DNA of 64,000 bases from Dimorphilus gyrociliatus. Lineage: Eukaryota; Annelida; Polychaeta; Dinophilidae. The position numbers and the translations under genes are program-made. Within the stretch, counting starts at the first letter, position 1. Each line of letters starts with the position of its first letter. The stretch spans positions 3,293,501-3,357,500 of the forward strand of contig CAJFCJ010000001.1 of the NCBI GenBank assembly GCA_904063045.1, written 5' to 3'. Below the pieces are notes generated by a model. It had not been told where the DNA came from. It saw only the letters and a list, made by a program, of their open reading frames with translations, and ran no database searches. Shown here in pieces: positions 13,385 to 26,164 of this stretch.

Positions 13385-14606
13385 ATTCAACTAAATTTGG
13401 TCAAAATGTTACTGAAAAGAGTTTTACGCTTGATAAATCAAAGAACGGTCTTCTTGTTCATAGTATTAAGTCTACTTGCAATTGGTGCGGTGGCGAGTAC
13501 GTTAAGCATTCGACCTTACCGCAACATCTGCAATTACCCGCTGAAGAATATCAACAGGCAATAAGATACTTAATGCATCAGCCAAAATTTCGTTGGCATT
13601 CATTCTGCTATAATTCCGTCTTTGCTTGTGTGTTCTTTTCTGTACTTTTACTTTTATTTTTCCTTTTGGTACCCATCATTGAGAGCTGCGTCTCAAATAC
13701 GGCAATAATTGAAACATCCCTCTTGCACGCTGGCGTTCTTTGGTCTTGTTTTTTAGCCTTTTATATGGGTGTGTCCGGCCTAACTAAAAGAAAGGTAATA
13801 AAACCAGCTTTGTTCACTATTTTTACTCAATTTACTACTTCCTTTCTATTCCAGTTTAAACGCGACACCTATAGGCATTTGGGTAAAGTTAATTCCATCA
13901 CAATGAAACACGACATTTTAGTTTGTATTGAAAACTTAGGATTGACAGATTGGAACAAATATTACGTTAGTTAAGTCTTACAAGGCTTTAAATAAACTAA
14001 CAAGTTGTGTATATATATCTGTATATATATTCAAAACAGCTGCATTTCTTCTATTATCAATCATCCTACTGCCTGGTAGGTATATCAAAAAGTATATATG
14101 TAATTATAAGGTATATAAATCATTCGCGTATTTAATATTCATAAGCCTTATAAATATTCATGATGAGGCTACATCAATTAATTCTTAATTTATCGTATCG
14201 TTTCGTATCTAAACCCTGCTATATAGTGTTTGTAAATTGAAATAGAGGAGAATGTTATAAAGTATATTTCCCATTATACGAAACCTTTTTAGTTTAGTAT
14301 ATATATTAAGAAATTAAATAATACCTACAGGAGTATTTAGAAGAAACCCTGCTTAGTTCAAAAGAATTAACGGAAATCTCCCAAGATGGTTCTTGTCACG
14401 TAATTCAAATGAGTGAACGGCAACCTATAATGTCAAATACTAAACGTCAATCCGACGCCGAAAGACTGATCTTAAACCACAGCGCTGAATATTTGAATAT
14501 GTTAATTACGAGAAAATTGGAAAAGGTGACGTTAGAAAGACATATCAAGAGCTTCCCTTGTCTTTGCCAGTATATAGAAATTAAGGTGTTTAAAAGGTTT
14601 ATTTAA
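13385..14606 (+). CDS. TMEM268-like two-pass membrane protein, 5' end not found
   Basis: Three exons join in phase: 13385-13794, 13855-13965 and 14331-14606. The reading frame opens right after a TGA and an acceptor AG at 13383-13384, so an upstream first exon is required. Landmarks agree with vertebrate TMEM268 in order: QLPAEEYQQAI before the membrane region (family QVPADQY), two hydrophobic segments (about residues 77-99 and 112-132 of the visible part), a basic loop, EYLEETLLSS, then near the C-terminus YLNMLITRKLEK and FPCLCQYIE (family YIRLLVTSQL and IPCPCQLIE). About 265 residues are visible, against 342 in the human protein. TMEM268 has been linked to integrin beta-4 stability in human cells; whether that holds here is unknown. 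A second frame beginning with the ATG at 13406 encodes a hydrophobic 52-residue peptide, which I take as a shadow. The donor at 13966 (GTTAGT) is inferred from phase and homology. Confidence 0.7.
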
Positions 14607-14961
14607 TATACTGTATAATATCTATATATAGACAGTATACATTACACATATTACTTGTTATGCCAACCTAAAAATGAAAAAAACCCGAAATAAACTGAAC
14701 CAAAATGATTATTTAAATAGGTCATATAGTAATAAACATTCGTTACTATCATTCTTATTACATTAATAAAAAATCAAACGTTAAGAACAGAAAGAACTAT
14801 TATTAAATAAGATACACTCGAAAATGTTTTCTTTAATAGATGGCGTTGTGGATGGAAGGTCTGTATTTTCTTAATTCTATTATACCTTAATAAGTTTCGT
14901 GATGGTGTTGATTCGTTGACGCTAAAGTTTGATCATAAAGAAATTAAATAAAGTGAGAGAA

Positions 14962-14992
<31 letters not shown>

Positions 14993-15606
14993 TCGATAGG
15001 CGAAGAAAGAACAGAAATAGAAGAAAAATATAGAGACAATCAAATTTATCAGCTCTTATCTATCTATTCTTATCTAAATATCTAGCGATTACGTAATCCA
15101 AGTTTTTCATTCCATTTTCACTATATAAGCATTACAAAATACAAAATTTAACTTAAGTATTTTGTTAGGTAATTAGACGCCTATTGGCCTTTTTTCTAGA
15201 CAAAACACGTACAAAATCCATCGTGTATGTATTAGTAATAAACGTTAATAAATATTTAAAAAGAGGTTATTATTGATTAAAGTAAAGATTTTACAAAGAG
15301 AAGAGATGATAGAGGTAATAACTGTGCACATAGCTTGAATGAATATTACACTTTATAGTTGAGAATTTTTACTTAAGAATGAACTTCGTAACCTTTTTCT
15401 TGCTTAGGCAACAAAAAAAAAAATACTCTGCTTAAACCTTTGATCCCCTAAGCCTAAATTAAACTTTGGTCAGATAATAACGCGGCCTCAACATTTACAC
15501 GTCGACAACTTGATAGCATTCTACTCCCGGGATATCCTTTGTTCGGAATTTAAGAACCACTTTTATTTCTATTGCTCATATTTATATAATTATTATTATT
15601 TAAATA
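14607..15606. other. Intergenic, GA microsatellite at 14955-14992
   Basis: I see no gene. A perfect GA tract lies in the middle. The right end should contain the DUF229 gene promoter, but no clear TATA element stands out from the AT-rich background. Confidence 0.55.
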
Positions 15607-17786
15607 ATGAGATATGTAAAACTGGTTCTCTTTCGAATGCTTCGATTCTTTAGAACAAAAATTGGATTATCTCTACTTGCACTGATAATTATTCTATTAA
15701 CTGTATTTTTATATATAAAGACTGAGAGTGACTTACAAGAGAATGAGTCCAAGTATGAATTTGAAAGAGAAGTACATTTACTTCAAGAGAAAAGGATTAA
15801 AGCCAGTAAAGAAAGACATAAAACAAAATTAGACGAAATGAAATGTTACCTTCCGGTCTTTACTAGGAATATTTTATCCCCTACCAACAAGACTCCTGCA
15901 ATAAATTCTTGTCAAGAATTATTTAAACCTCTTGTTTTTCTGAAAGCATCCTTTCAATCAGGCTCTCAAGAATGTAAGTTGTCCGTTTTTGAGTTTCAAC
16001 CAGCAGATAAATATACTAAAAAGCCTATAATGACCTTGACAAAGAAAAATTATACGGATAGTTTCAAAGAATTGAAAAGTGATATATTCGAAATAGAATG
16101 TGATAAGCAGAATAAAGATGAGAGTAAAAACCACCCAAAGGACACTAGAATGGAAGAAAACGTACCAAAAAGTCATATATTTATTAATGTACAACCAAAA
16201 AACATTAGTACAAAGGCGAAGAATTTCAATATTCTTCTTCTGACATTGGAAAGCCTATCTAGAGATGAATTTGTTAGGAATTTCATTCAAACATTTTCGT
16301 ATTTGAGAAGCAAACGTTTGAAATCACAGCTTCTGTACGGCTATCAAGCATCGGTAGACGTACTTGATACTGTTTTACCTTTGTTGACAGGTAATCAATT
16401 TCTTTCAATATATTTTGTTAAGTACTGTATATACTGTACATTGTATATAGTTTATACTATATATATATATGTATTTCAATCAAACTATTGTATTTAGGAT
16501 ATAGTACCAAAAAGGCCATGGAGTTTGTTGGTAAAAATCAAGCATCTTTGGCAGACAGTCTACCATTTATATGGAATATTTTTGAACAGCAAAATTACGT
16601 CACACTATTTGCGGAAGATAATGAAAAGAAGACGGTTTTTGAAGAAAAATTGAATGGGTAATACTATTTAAATACATACAAGAATTTCTGCGCATATTAT
16701 CCTTTATCTGTTCTAGATTTGAAGAAAGTCCAGTTAATCATTATATGAAACCATTTTGGTCTATTCATGACAATATTGCTAGTGAATGTCGTCATAACCA
16801 TATATTTCAATATATTCAAGATATGTTTGAAATGTATCCTATTGTTCAGCCAAAATTTGCTGCAGCTTTAATTAAGGCTGAAACTAATATGAGAAATGTG
16901 GATGATTCTCTGGTAAATATGTTGAAATCAATTGAAAAACATCTTGATAAAACTCTGATAATAATAACTTCTACAAACTCTAATAAAATGGTTTGTATTA
17001 TTTGATCTTCTTCTATCTTTTATACAGTATATATGTGACATTTATGCTTATTCTAAATATAGCCAATAACTATGGAAGATGAAGTTGGAAAAAGATCACC
17101 TTTATTACTTGTTAAACCTCCAAAAGATTACTTTACAAATCAATCGAGAAGCATCAATAATTTACAAGAAAATTCTGAAGTTCTTGTCTCACCTTACGAT
17201 GTTCACGCAACTTTATACGATATTGCTGAACCTTTTAAGCATAGCACAGACAATTCCGCGGTCAGTCTCTTTCACAAGATTCCATTGAGATCTTGTAAAG
17301 ACATTAAAATATCGGAAGAACATTGTAGTTGTATACGTTATGGAAAGGAAACGGAAAAAGGTTTAAGCAATAAATTCCAACAAATCATAGTTGACGAAAT
17401 AAACGAAAAGCTTAAAGAATACACCGATATTTGCTCAATGCATTCAACAAATAGAGTTATTAAATCAACACAGTTAATCCTTAATAAGGTAGGTTATCAT
17501 ATTCATAAACATAAATAATAAGTATATAATTACTAAAATCGAATTCTGATTAAATCAACAGATGGCGCAAAATCTTGATAGTGAATATCACGAAATAGAA
17601 ATTGAGACTAATCCGCACAAAGCTCAATACAATTCAATAGTGGAGTTTAATAAAAAACTATCAAAGATAAGTTTAATAAATGATATTGTAAGGATAAATT
17701 CAAAAAGAAATCAAGCCAATTGCGTCATTGAAAAAGATCGTAGTCTAAGACCTTTTTGTGTGTGTAAACCAAAGAGAGATCCTTAA
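15607..17786 (+). CDS. DUF229-family (sulfatase-like fold) type II membrane protein
   Basis: Five exons (15607-16390, 16498-16657, 16717-16990, 17063-17488, 17562-17786) join in phase to give 622 residues. A single N-terminal membrane segment lies at about residues 18-38 after a basic start, so the bulk should face the lumen or exterior. A coiled-coil-like charged stretch follows. The DUF229 core begins near residue 206 with NILLLTLESLSRDEF and continues through TVLPLLTGYSTKKA, the family's F/T-P-x-L-x-x-L-L-T-G landmark spanning the first splice junction. Later, LIIITSTNSNKM sits where related proteins have a DHG motif before the C-terminal Cys-rich part. The first motif has Glu where a metal-binding Asp is usual, and the DHG-type motif is absent, so catalytic activity is doubtful. 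The substrate of this family is not established. The start is the first ATG of the open frame and precedes the membrane segment directly. Confidence 0.85.
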
Positions 17787-18514
17787 AGACTGGATTATTT
17801 ATAGACTTGTATTATTTCAACTGAACAAATTATTAATATTGTTAGTGTTCTTTGTGTTAATTTAATTATTATAAAATACAAATTAAACTATTTAAAATGA
17901 GTTATTCATCATACTCTGCTAATCTTCTCTCTTGTTTCCCTCATTTTCTAATCAATTATAGAAGATGCTAAAGAAGAAGAATACATACAAGTATTGAATA
18001 ATTAGCTCATTTCCTTAGCGAATTGATAAAATAGGTTAAAACTGTTTTAAAAACTCTATCAAGTTGGATTCAGAAACTTTGACGTATGTACCACAATGGC
18101 GTCGATTCAATTTATAAATAAGATCTCATGAGAACTGGAACTGTAACACCTAATATTTCAAATGGAGTCTTTGGAACAGAACGTGCTCCTCGCTCCAAAT
18201 AGAGTAGCAAAAGTGAAATAAACTTTCGTCTCCTGTACCCCATAGATGAAGGCAGACTTTGTAATCAACGCTATGTCATATAAGATAATAATACTGCGTG
18301 TGGGAAAATTTTCATTTTATACTTGTCAAACAGAATATATTTATCCTTCATCAGCTCCAAATGCACTTGGATATAGTCGGCAATTTTCAAATCGTTCTAC
18401 AGATATTACACAACCTTACCACAAAATATCTTCTAGATAAGCGTTTTCAATAGTAATACCTTCTCACTCACCCTCTCAATATAAATCTACGAATTTGTCC
18501 TCTTACTTGTAACC
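17787..18514. other. Intergenic, no gene supported
   Basis: Only weak open frames are present. The frame at 18246-18440 has no recognisable features. The minus strand over about 18120-18290 is open for roughly 55 codons with ordinary codon composition but resembles no family I can name. Confidence 0.4.
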
Positions 18515-18785
18515 CATTGGCTCAGGAAACTGGCTGTAAAAACATGTACAATTGATACAACTGCTACAACAGTTACAACAAAGAACAAATACACAGTTTG
18601 CAATGCTGATTACACTCTCAACAATGTTGATAAATGCATTCAATGTTCTCAATCTGGAACAATTTATTCAGAATGTACGACAAATGAAAAGCAAATAAAT
18701 TGTTTACAATTTGAATGCGGATCTAATGTATTGAAAAATAACGATCTTAAATGTAAATGTTGCAGTAGACATTATTATAGTGTTT
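18515..18785 (+). pseudogene. Fragment of exon 9 of the CxxC/LU surface-protein family
   Basis: Translated pieces align with gene B exon 9 around 33835-34080: ETGCKTCTIDTTAT, YTLNNVDKCIQCSQ and NCLQFECGSNVLKNNDLKC are diverged versions of the B residues. The fragment has no splice sites, no start and no flanking family exons, and similarity fades after about 18780. It is an old, isolated relic at the left edge of the gene cluster. Confidence 0.8.
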
Positions 18786-19648
18786 CAAGATATATCAAAA
18801 ATGATGCGAAACGGATAATATCATCCCAAAACTGTGTACATTGAGTCACTGGTCCTTTGCCATACGAAAAGGCAAATACCTATCACGAAAGGAAGATATT
18901 TGCTACTGCAATAATCATATATACGGAAACACTTGTTCATAGTGTGAGATGCTTATCGAGTGACGTTTTAAAGAAAGTTGAACAGCGAACGCTTTTAAAA
19001 TTTCAAGAAGAGATAATGGAAACCAACATTTAGTTCCTCTTAATACGTCTTAGTATATGCATTATATACGTTTGGAGAAACAAGTTAGATAAAGGTCAGT
19101 ATAAAGATTTGGCACGATTAAAACAGGTTCCGGAAGATTGGCTAGGATTAAGGTTGAGATCTATTCTCCCATACCTACCCAAATATTATACTATATAATC
19201 TGCAACAAACTAGTCTGAAGCTATTTTCTAAGAAGATAAAAGATTTTTCATTTCATTTCTTGTTTAATATGTTTTATTACTGGGTTATACTTCTTCTTCC
19301 ATTAAATCTCATTCAATAAGAAGAATGCAAAATCTGATATATAGAAAAATCAATCGACGAGAACAGATCAAAACTTAGATCAAAGGCCTTCCTTTAAACT
19401 ATCTATTCTATTAATAATTGTTATAGTAACAGGTAGACAGGCCTCTAAAAACTAATCAATAAAGTAAATCACGACAGCCCCGTTCCCCAATAAAGAAAGT
19501 CAACCGCTTTAGAAATTCTTTCTTGGATATTCATACTGTATCGTTTCTAAATTGGATTCTGAATTAGAAAGTTGAAAGATTTGTTTGTTTGTTTATTTTA
19601 TTTACAAAAGAAAACGATCTATTTAGTTGATACTTCGAGGAGATTTCA
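18786..19648. other. Intergenic upstream of gene A
   Basis: I see no coding sequence. It should contain the gene A promoter. The TATA-type element seen ahead of paralogues B, C and E has no obvious counterpart here. Confidence 0.5.
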
Positions 19649-22600
19649 ATGGAGAAAAATCACTTCATTTTTCTCGTTCTCTTGGCAGTGATTTATAACT
19701 ATAGTAAAATATCTTAATATTCATTTTTCACATAGAAATCTATAACTAATTTATTAAAATTATTTAAGACGTTGACTCGGCTACATCTCCAACCAATGAG
19801 ATTTATAATTGTGAAGAAAGACAGAGCGGAGATAAGAGCGTTTTTTGTGGAGTTTGTAAGACTGGTTCAATTCTTACAAAGGATAAAAAAAATTGCCTTA
19901 GTAATATTTTATTAATTTTCTACAACCAATCAAATTGAATAATGATAATTTTTCATTTGTTAGAATGTCCAGATAACTGTGATGAGTCGTACTGTTTAGA
20001 AAGACAATCTTGGACTGATATCAATGACGCAACGAATTGTACAAGTTGTAAGAGTAGCTATTTCCTTAAAGGAGAACTTTGTGAAAGTATACTTTCTAGA
20101 AATGAACTAATTAATTAATTAATTAATTAAAATTATTGTTTATAGAATGTCCCATTGGATGTAAAAATTGTACTACTGAAAATGAATGTGACGAATGTTT
20201 ATCCAATTACGTATTCAAGTCGCCTGTTAAAGATTGTACGGCTTGTCCATCTAATTGTTTAAGGTGTTCTTGGAATATCATAGATAAGAAATCTGAATGC
20301 GAATTTTGTTCTGAAGGATACGTTTTAGATGATAAGAAAACTTGTACTTGTAAGTAATTGAAACGTTTCTTGAAATTTTATTGCTATAAACGATTATGTT
20401 TCAGCGTGTGGCAGCAATTGTCTATCTTGCAGTTTTATTCAAGGAAAAGGCATCGAATGTAATAGATGTCATCCAAATATGTATATAACAACTGGTACCT
20501 CGGTAGAGTGTAAATTATGCTCATCAGCATTACCTGGTTGTAAAAGATGTTCAAACGAGGATACTTGTATTGAGTGTTTATCTTCGAGCTATTCACTCAG
20601 TTCAAGCGGAAAGTGCGAATCTTGTTCACCTATTCATGCAGCATGTATAAGCTGTGACGTTACCAGCGGCTCAAAGAAATGTTCAAAATGTTCAAGTGGT
20701 TATTACGTTAAGGATGATTCTTGTGCATCTTGTTCGAGGAATTGTGATACCTGCAGAGAAACAAACGACAAACTTGAATGTACCAAATGTAAGACAGACT
20801 ATACTGTTATAAAACAAAATAATTGTGATAGATGCCCTGACAATTGTTTGGATTGTGGAATTTCTAACGATAAGCTAGTCTGTAAATCGAACATGTGTTC
20901 TCCAGGATATACATTAAATGACGATAAATCATGTGCTAAATGTCCCAATAATTGCAAAGCTTGTACATGGAGTACTTCGAATTCAAGAACTGAATGTAAT
21001 GGAAACAGTGCTAGTCACTCTTGTGTTGAAAATGAGAATGGGAAATCATGGACAAGAAAGAGTGATGGAACGTGTGTTGGTAAGTTGATAACTCTTAAGT
21101 ATTCTTGATTTATATATAACTATTTTTCCTTACAGCTTGCCCAGATAAATGTTTCAAATGCTACTTTACTGACGAAACTCTGCAACCAATTTGCTATGCT
21201 TCTAAATGTTCTATTAAACACGGTTTTGATGATGCTACAGGTACTTGTTTTGCTTGCCCATCAGGATGTGATTATTGTAAGAGGACACTGAAAGGTGATA
21301 TTTGTCAAAAGTGTAGTGAAAAACATGCACCAAAGTACACAAGTGATAATACAATTGAGTCTTGCGAATGGTGTTCTATTTGGGATTGTGATTATTGTGA
21401 AGTCCTTGACGGTTCTGTCAAATGTAGAAGATCTCCTTGTGCATCGAAAGAAGTTAGTTCCGCTAACAAAAAATTTTCATTTACTAATAATGATTGCTCT
21501 GGTAACTGTCCAATTGATTCGAGCTGCGATTCAGGGAAGATTAATGATGAAAATGAAATTTGCTATTGTCGATCGTGTCCAGCAGGATCGGCTGTAATCC
21601 TAGTTGGTTCAAATGCTGGAGTGTGTAAAAGCTGTGGTCCCGATTGCGAAAAATGCGAATTGAATAGTGTCAAAAACGACGTCGAATGCAAAACTTGTAA
21701 AGGAGTTAAACAATGGCTTACTGTTGAAGTGGGCCCTCAGGCTGTATCAGTTAAGGGATGCTTTGGTATCTTTCTCACATTTTTATGGTTTTTATAAGCT
21801 ATAGTAACCTAATTCTCTTTCATTATAGATTGTTCGGCAGCTCAGCCTCATTGTAAACAATTGGAGTACGCTGGAAATCCACCTATTTGCAGGTGTAAAA
21901 TGAACAATTGCATAGGAGATCAAACTCAAAATTCACCAACAAAAAGACATACTGTTATTCAAGAAACTTCAGGCAGTCAGAGATGCAGAGGTAAAGGAAT
22001 ATCTCCTTATTCATAAATATGATATTTAACAATTAGATTTTCAGGTTGTTCGGATTTGTTTCCCAAAGCTTTGTGGTGTAGAGGAAATTATGCTAGCGAA
22101 TCATTAGAAAGCTGCCAGCAGGGATATCAAAAGCTTTCTGGTACCAATACTTGTAAAGGTATAGTTTTTTTTCATTGCAAATATACAGCACTTTAGATTA
22201 TATAGTCTTTTATATTTCTTAGCTTATCCTGACAATTGCGCAAACTGGGGTGATACACAATCTACTTCTGATGTCAGTAGAGTTGACTGCTTGAAATGCA
22301 TTCCTGGATATTATCTTTTTAACGGCAATTGTATATCTTGTTCTAGCGTTTTCGAGAACTGTCTTGAATGTGCTAGAGAGCCATCCAGTGTAGTATGCAC
22401 TGAGTGCTCTTCAGGGTCTGGTTTTAATTGTAAAACTCCTTGTACATCGTCTCCTATCCCGGATTGTGGTACAATGTGGGCTACTACAAATGCCAATACC
22501 TGTAAATGTAAAACTTGCTCTGGTAGTTCTAATCCCCAGAATCTTCACATCGTTGCTCCATATGTTGCATCTGTCCTCGGAAGTTCCTGTGGAGGAAAAA

Positions 22601-25600
22601 CAATGACAATATCTGGTTGTAACAAATATGGCAGTGGATCTCCAGATATTTGTGTCAAATGTAACGTCGATCATGCTCTATCTCCTTTAAGAGATGCTTG
22701 CTTAGGTACAAGCTTTTTTAAATTAGGATGTAAAGAAGGATATTCATTCGCTTTCGATCCAAGTAGTGTTCTTTGCAGAGTTCCTAAAGACGGTTTTATG
22801 GAGCATTCTGTCAAAAATAATCCTCCCATAAAGGTTGCTGATGATAATCTGGCAAATTCTGGGAGCGGTTGTACAGGCTACCTTTCGATAAATTCTGATA
22901 GCAGTTCAGATGGGAGATGTGGTGGATGTGAAACTGGGAAAGTTATTGATGTTTTATCGGAGAAAAAATATACATGTACAAGTTGTTCTACAACAGGCTT
23001 CCCTAACTGTGAATTTGCAGTAGCATATAAAGGATCTTGTCGATGTGGCAGGTGTAAAACGAGTAATTCTATTGCTTATGTTATGAGACCGGATCAGAGA
23101 GGCTGCGTTGAATGTTTAGGTATTGTTGATTGCTCCGTTTACACCCTACGTTTACTTGATGGCGAATTGAAATGTGCTTGTGCTAGTTGCGGTAATAACA
23201 AACTTGTAAATAGCGACGGTTTCAGCTGTATTGACTGCAGCAGTAAGCTTTGCTCACCTGGAGAGGTAAAAGCTGTTGATTCAAAGTGTGAATGTTCTTG
23301 TAATGACCAACAATTGATGAAAAATAACACTAATGGATGCGTTTCGTGTGGTACAAATTCGGATTTACCAAATTGCAAAAGTGGTCATTACAAATTACTT
23401 GAAAATGATCAATGTGGATGCTCTGAATGCATTTCTGGGCATGTCTTGAAGTCTGATCAATCAGCATGTTTAAGTTGTACAAAAACTACCCCTGGAAATA
23501 TAATACCCAACTGCAAGGTTTGCTTGGAAAGTACGACAGTATCTGGAACAATAGATAAATGTATTTCATGTGATGATGGATATGCTTTAAATCCTGCAGA
23601 TGGAAATTTAGCAGCGACTTGTCTGAGTTGCCAATCTGGATGTCAAAATTGTACTGTTGATAGAAGCAAGTCTCCTCCAACCACAGAGAGGAAATGTACA
23701 GCATGTAAAACAGGCTATACTTTAAATACTCAAGGAACTTGCATTAGGTGTCCCACAGAACCGAAAACTTGTAGCGAGTGTCGAATCGATCCTAAAGATA
23801 GTACTAATACTTTGTGTACACAGTTTGGTTGTGGATCGAATGCCTTAAGAGATTCAGATTTTAAATGTGAATCCTGTAAGATTAGCAACTGTGCAAAATG
23901 CGTCAAAGATGTTAACAACGTTTTCAAATGTCTCGATTGTAATGAAAAATTCTTTATGGATAAAGATGGAACGTGTAAACAATGTATTAGTGGCTGTGAT
24001 TTTTGCGTGAATGGTGAAACGTGTATTCCGAGTGGTTGTATAGAAGGATTCATTAGACATAGAACAGATGGAACTTGCCAGAAATGCACAGGTGATGGTG
24101 TTTCTAGATGCATTTATAAAGATACAACAACCGATGTATTAGTACCAATCATATGTAAAGAAGGTTTTAGATTAAATACACAGCCAACAATCAACGTTTG
24201 TGAAGGCAAGTAGACAAAATAAAATTCATTCAATTGAATTCAATTAATATTTTATACTTTTTAATTTTAGCTTGCAGTGAAAATTGTAAGAAATGTGAAA
24301 TAGCTGGAAAGGATAAATGTGATACAGATGGATGTAAAACTGGATTTTTTTTTGATATCTCTGATCAACTGTGCTACGAAAATAATCCTGAATGCTTAAT
24401 TTCTACTAGGATAAACGGCAAGATTGTTTGCTCATCGTGCAATGAAACAACTTCAGTTTTAGTTGATAATGAATGCAAACCGTGTCCGAATGAATGTAGC
24501 GGTTGTACATCAAATAATAATCAATTTACGTGTTCTTCTTGCAAGGGCGGCTATTATAAAAGAGACGACGGAGTTTGCCTTGAATGCCCTTCTGGTTGTT
24601 CTTCTTGTGCAATAGTTGAGGGAAGAGTGGCTTGTGAAGATTGCTTACAAGGATACAGTCTTCAAGGTGAAAGTTGTACTCAATGTGGAATCAGCGAATG
24701 TGATAAATGTAAGTTCGATTCGGGAAATTTAGCCTCCTGTGAGAAATGCTCTAGCAAATTCTATTTAAATACTGATGATTGCGGATCTTGTCCAGAATTT
24801 TGTGCAGAATGTACCTTTAATCAAAAGTATACCTGTACTAAATGCTATGATAAATATGCAAAGAGTTTGGATGGAAAGTGCATTAAATGTTCATCAAATT
24901 GCGCAATTTGTACTGCAAAACCTGATAAATCGACTAAATGTATAAAATGCATATCAAGTGAATTTTCTTTAGGACTCGATGGCGTATGTAGACCTTGCAA
25001 TAAGGCCATATTCAAAAATTGCTCAATCTGTGAATCTGAAAATGGGAAAGACAGGCCAAAATGTTTATCATGCGCAAAAGGATATACATTAAAAGACGAT
25101 GAATCGGGATGCGTTAAATGTTCCATTTCAGGATGTAATGACTGCAGTCATGGAAGAGTTTGTTTAAAATGTAAGAGAGGAACCTATTTGCATAATTACG
25201 ATAGAGAATGCGCTCGTAAGTAATTAATTTTAACGTTTGAAGAAGTGAAAAGATCAGGTCATAATGTTTTTTAATATTTTTACAGGTAAATGTTACGAAT
25301 GTCAAGGAAATGAAGAAGAGTGCGGGAAAGATATTTCCAAAATACAAAATATTACAAATACAGTAAAACTCATCGATTGCGGTATTGGAGACTGTTGGGT
25401 ACATAGAAGGGAAGAGGGAGACGTAGTTACATTTGAGAGATCTTGTTCGAAGCAAACATGTTCTTCAGGAACAGTTGAAGTCAATTGTAAGTCTGTGGAG
25501 GGAAAGAAAGAATGTTCAAGATGTTGTAAGGGACCAAAATGTAATACGTGGTTCTTGGACGGCTCTGCTGGATCAAATAAACTCAGTATTTCATATGTTC

Positions 25601-25638
25601 TATGTTTAATAAGTATTATACTTTTATCAATTAGTTAA
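19649..25638 (+). CDS. Gene A: giant CxxC-repeat, LU-domain, predicted GPI-anchored surface protein
   Basis: Eleven exons: 19649-19703, 19769-19900, 19964-20086, 20146-20349, 20405-21079, 21136-21765, 21829-21990, 22045-22158, 22223-24205, 24271-25215, 25286-25638. They total 5376 nt, 1791 residues, without internal stops. The N-terminus (MEKNHFIFLVLLAVIYNY) is a signal peptide. Residues about 20-1674 are dense CxxC-type furin-like/growth-factor-receptor repeats (C-x2-C blocks followed by GY-x-L or similar). The last exon (about 1675-1791) is a Ly-6/uPAR domain with IDCGIGDCW, SRCCKGPKCN-type CC-x4-CN, then a hydrophobic tail ending in Ser. That tail fits GPI attachment rather than a transmembrane protein with a cytoplasmic domain. 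All ten introns are phase 1. Intron 9 uses a GC donor (AAG|GCAAGT at 24206), since no GT fits the paralogue boundary. The likely site of action is the outer cell surface; ligand unknown. It is the most diverged of the four paralogues. Confidence 0.88.
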
Positions 25639-26164
25639 CTAATTATTACTAGTATGTAATATATCTATATTTTACGCATTTTTCACTTTTCTATTTCCTA
25701 TAAGTTATAAATTTCTTAAAAAAGCATCATGTATGTATATTTATTTATTACAATACATCTGTGAAATACTACATTCCACTTGGACAGTACTTGTATGTCG
25801 ATTGAAATCGGCAACACCTTCTACTTTTCAATCTTGTCATCATAGAGTGTTTCATTAAAAAATCAACTACTTTAGTCATATAGTGGAAAAGACACATCCA
25901 GAGCTGATAACTGATAAGACAAGAAAATCGTTCCTCTAGTAAACAACAATCGTGACATATAAGCGTATTGACAATTTGTTTGTCAAATAGCATAAATGGG
26001 TCAATTAAATAATTTTTACATTGCGTTATACCAAACAACAATTTTTCAAATTTAGTTAGTTGCTAATGATAATGCTAATCAATTCATTGCTATTATTAGA
26101 AATAATCAATAAATCCATAATAGGTTATTCATTTTTAAGCCGTTAGATGTTATAAATGAATTCT
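25639..26164. other. Intergenic between gene A and a pseudogene fragment
   Basis: I see no gene on either strand. The minus-strand frame at 25769-26041 has no recognisable features and is probably chance. Confidence 0.45.

Noticed and set aside
13406-13564. A 52-residue hydrophobic peptide starting at 13406
   Set aside because: It overlaps the TMEM268-like exon in another frame. The TMEM268 frame is longer, splices in phase and has family landmarks.
4697-14992. GA/CT and TA tandem repeats as possible CRISPR or satellite arrays
   Set aside because: They are simple dinucleotide microsatellites without spacers.
18120-18290. Minus-strand open stretch with ordinary amino-acid content
   Set aside because: About 55 codons with no splice sites, start or recognisable motif; not enough to call an exon.
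22311-24113. Several minus-strand frames within gene A exon 9
   Set aside because: They arise because the reverse complement of Cys-rich TGT/TGC codons gives ACA/GCA and few stops. The same happens in B, C and D.
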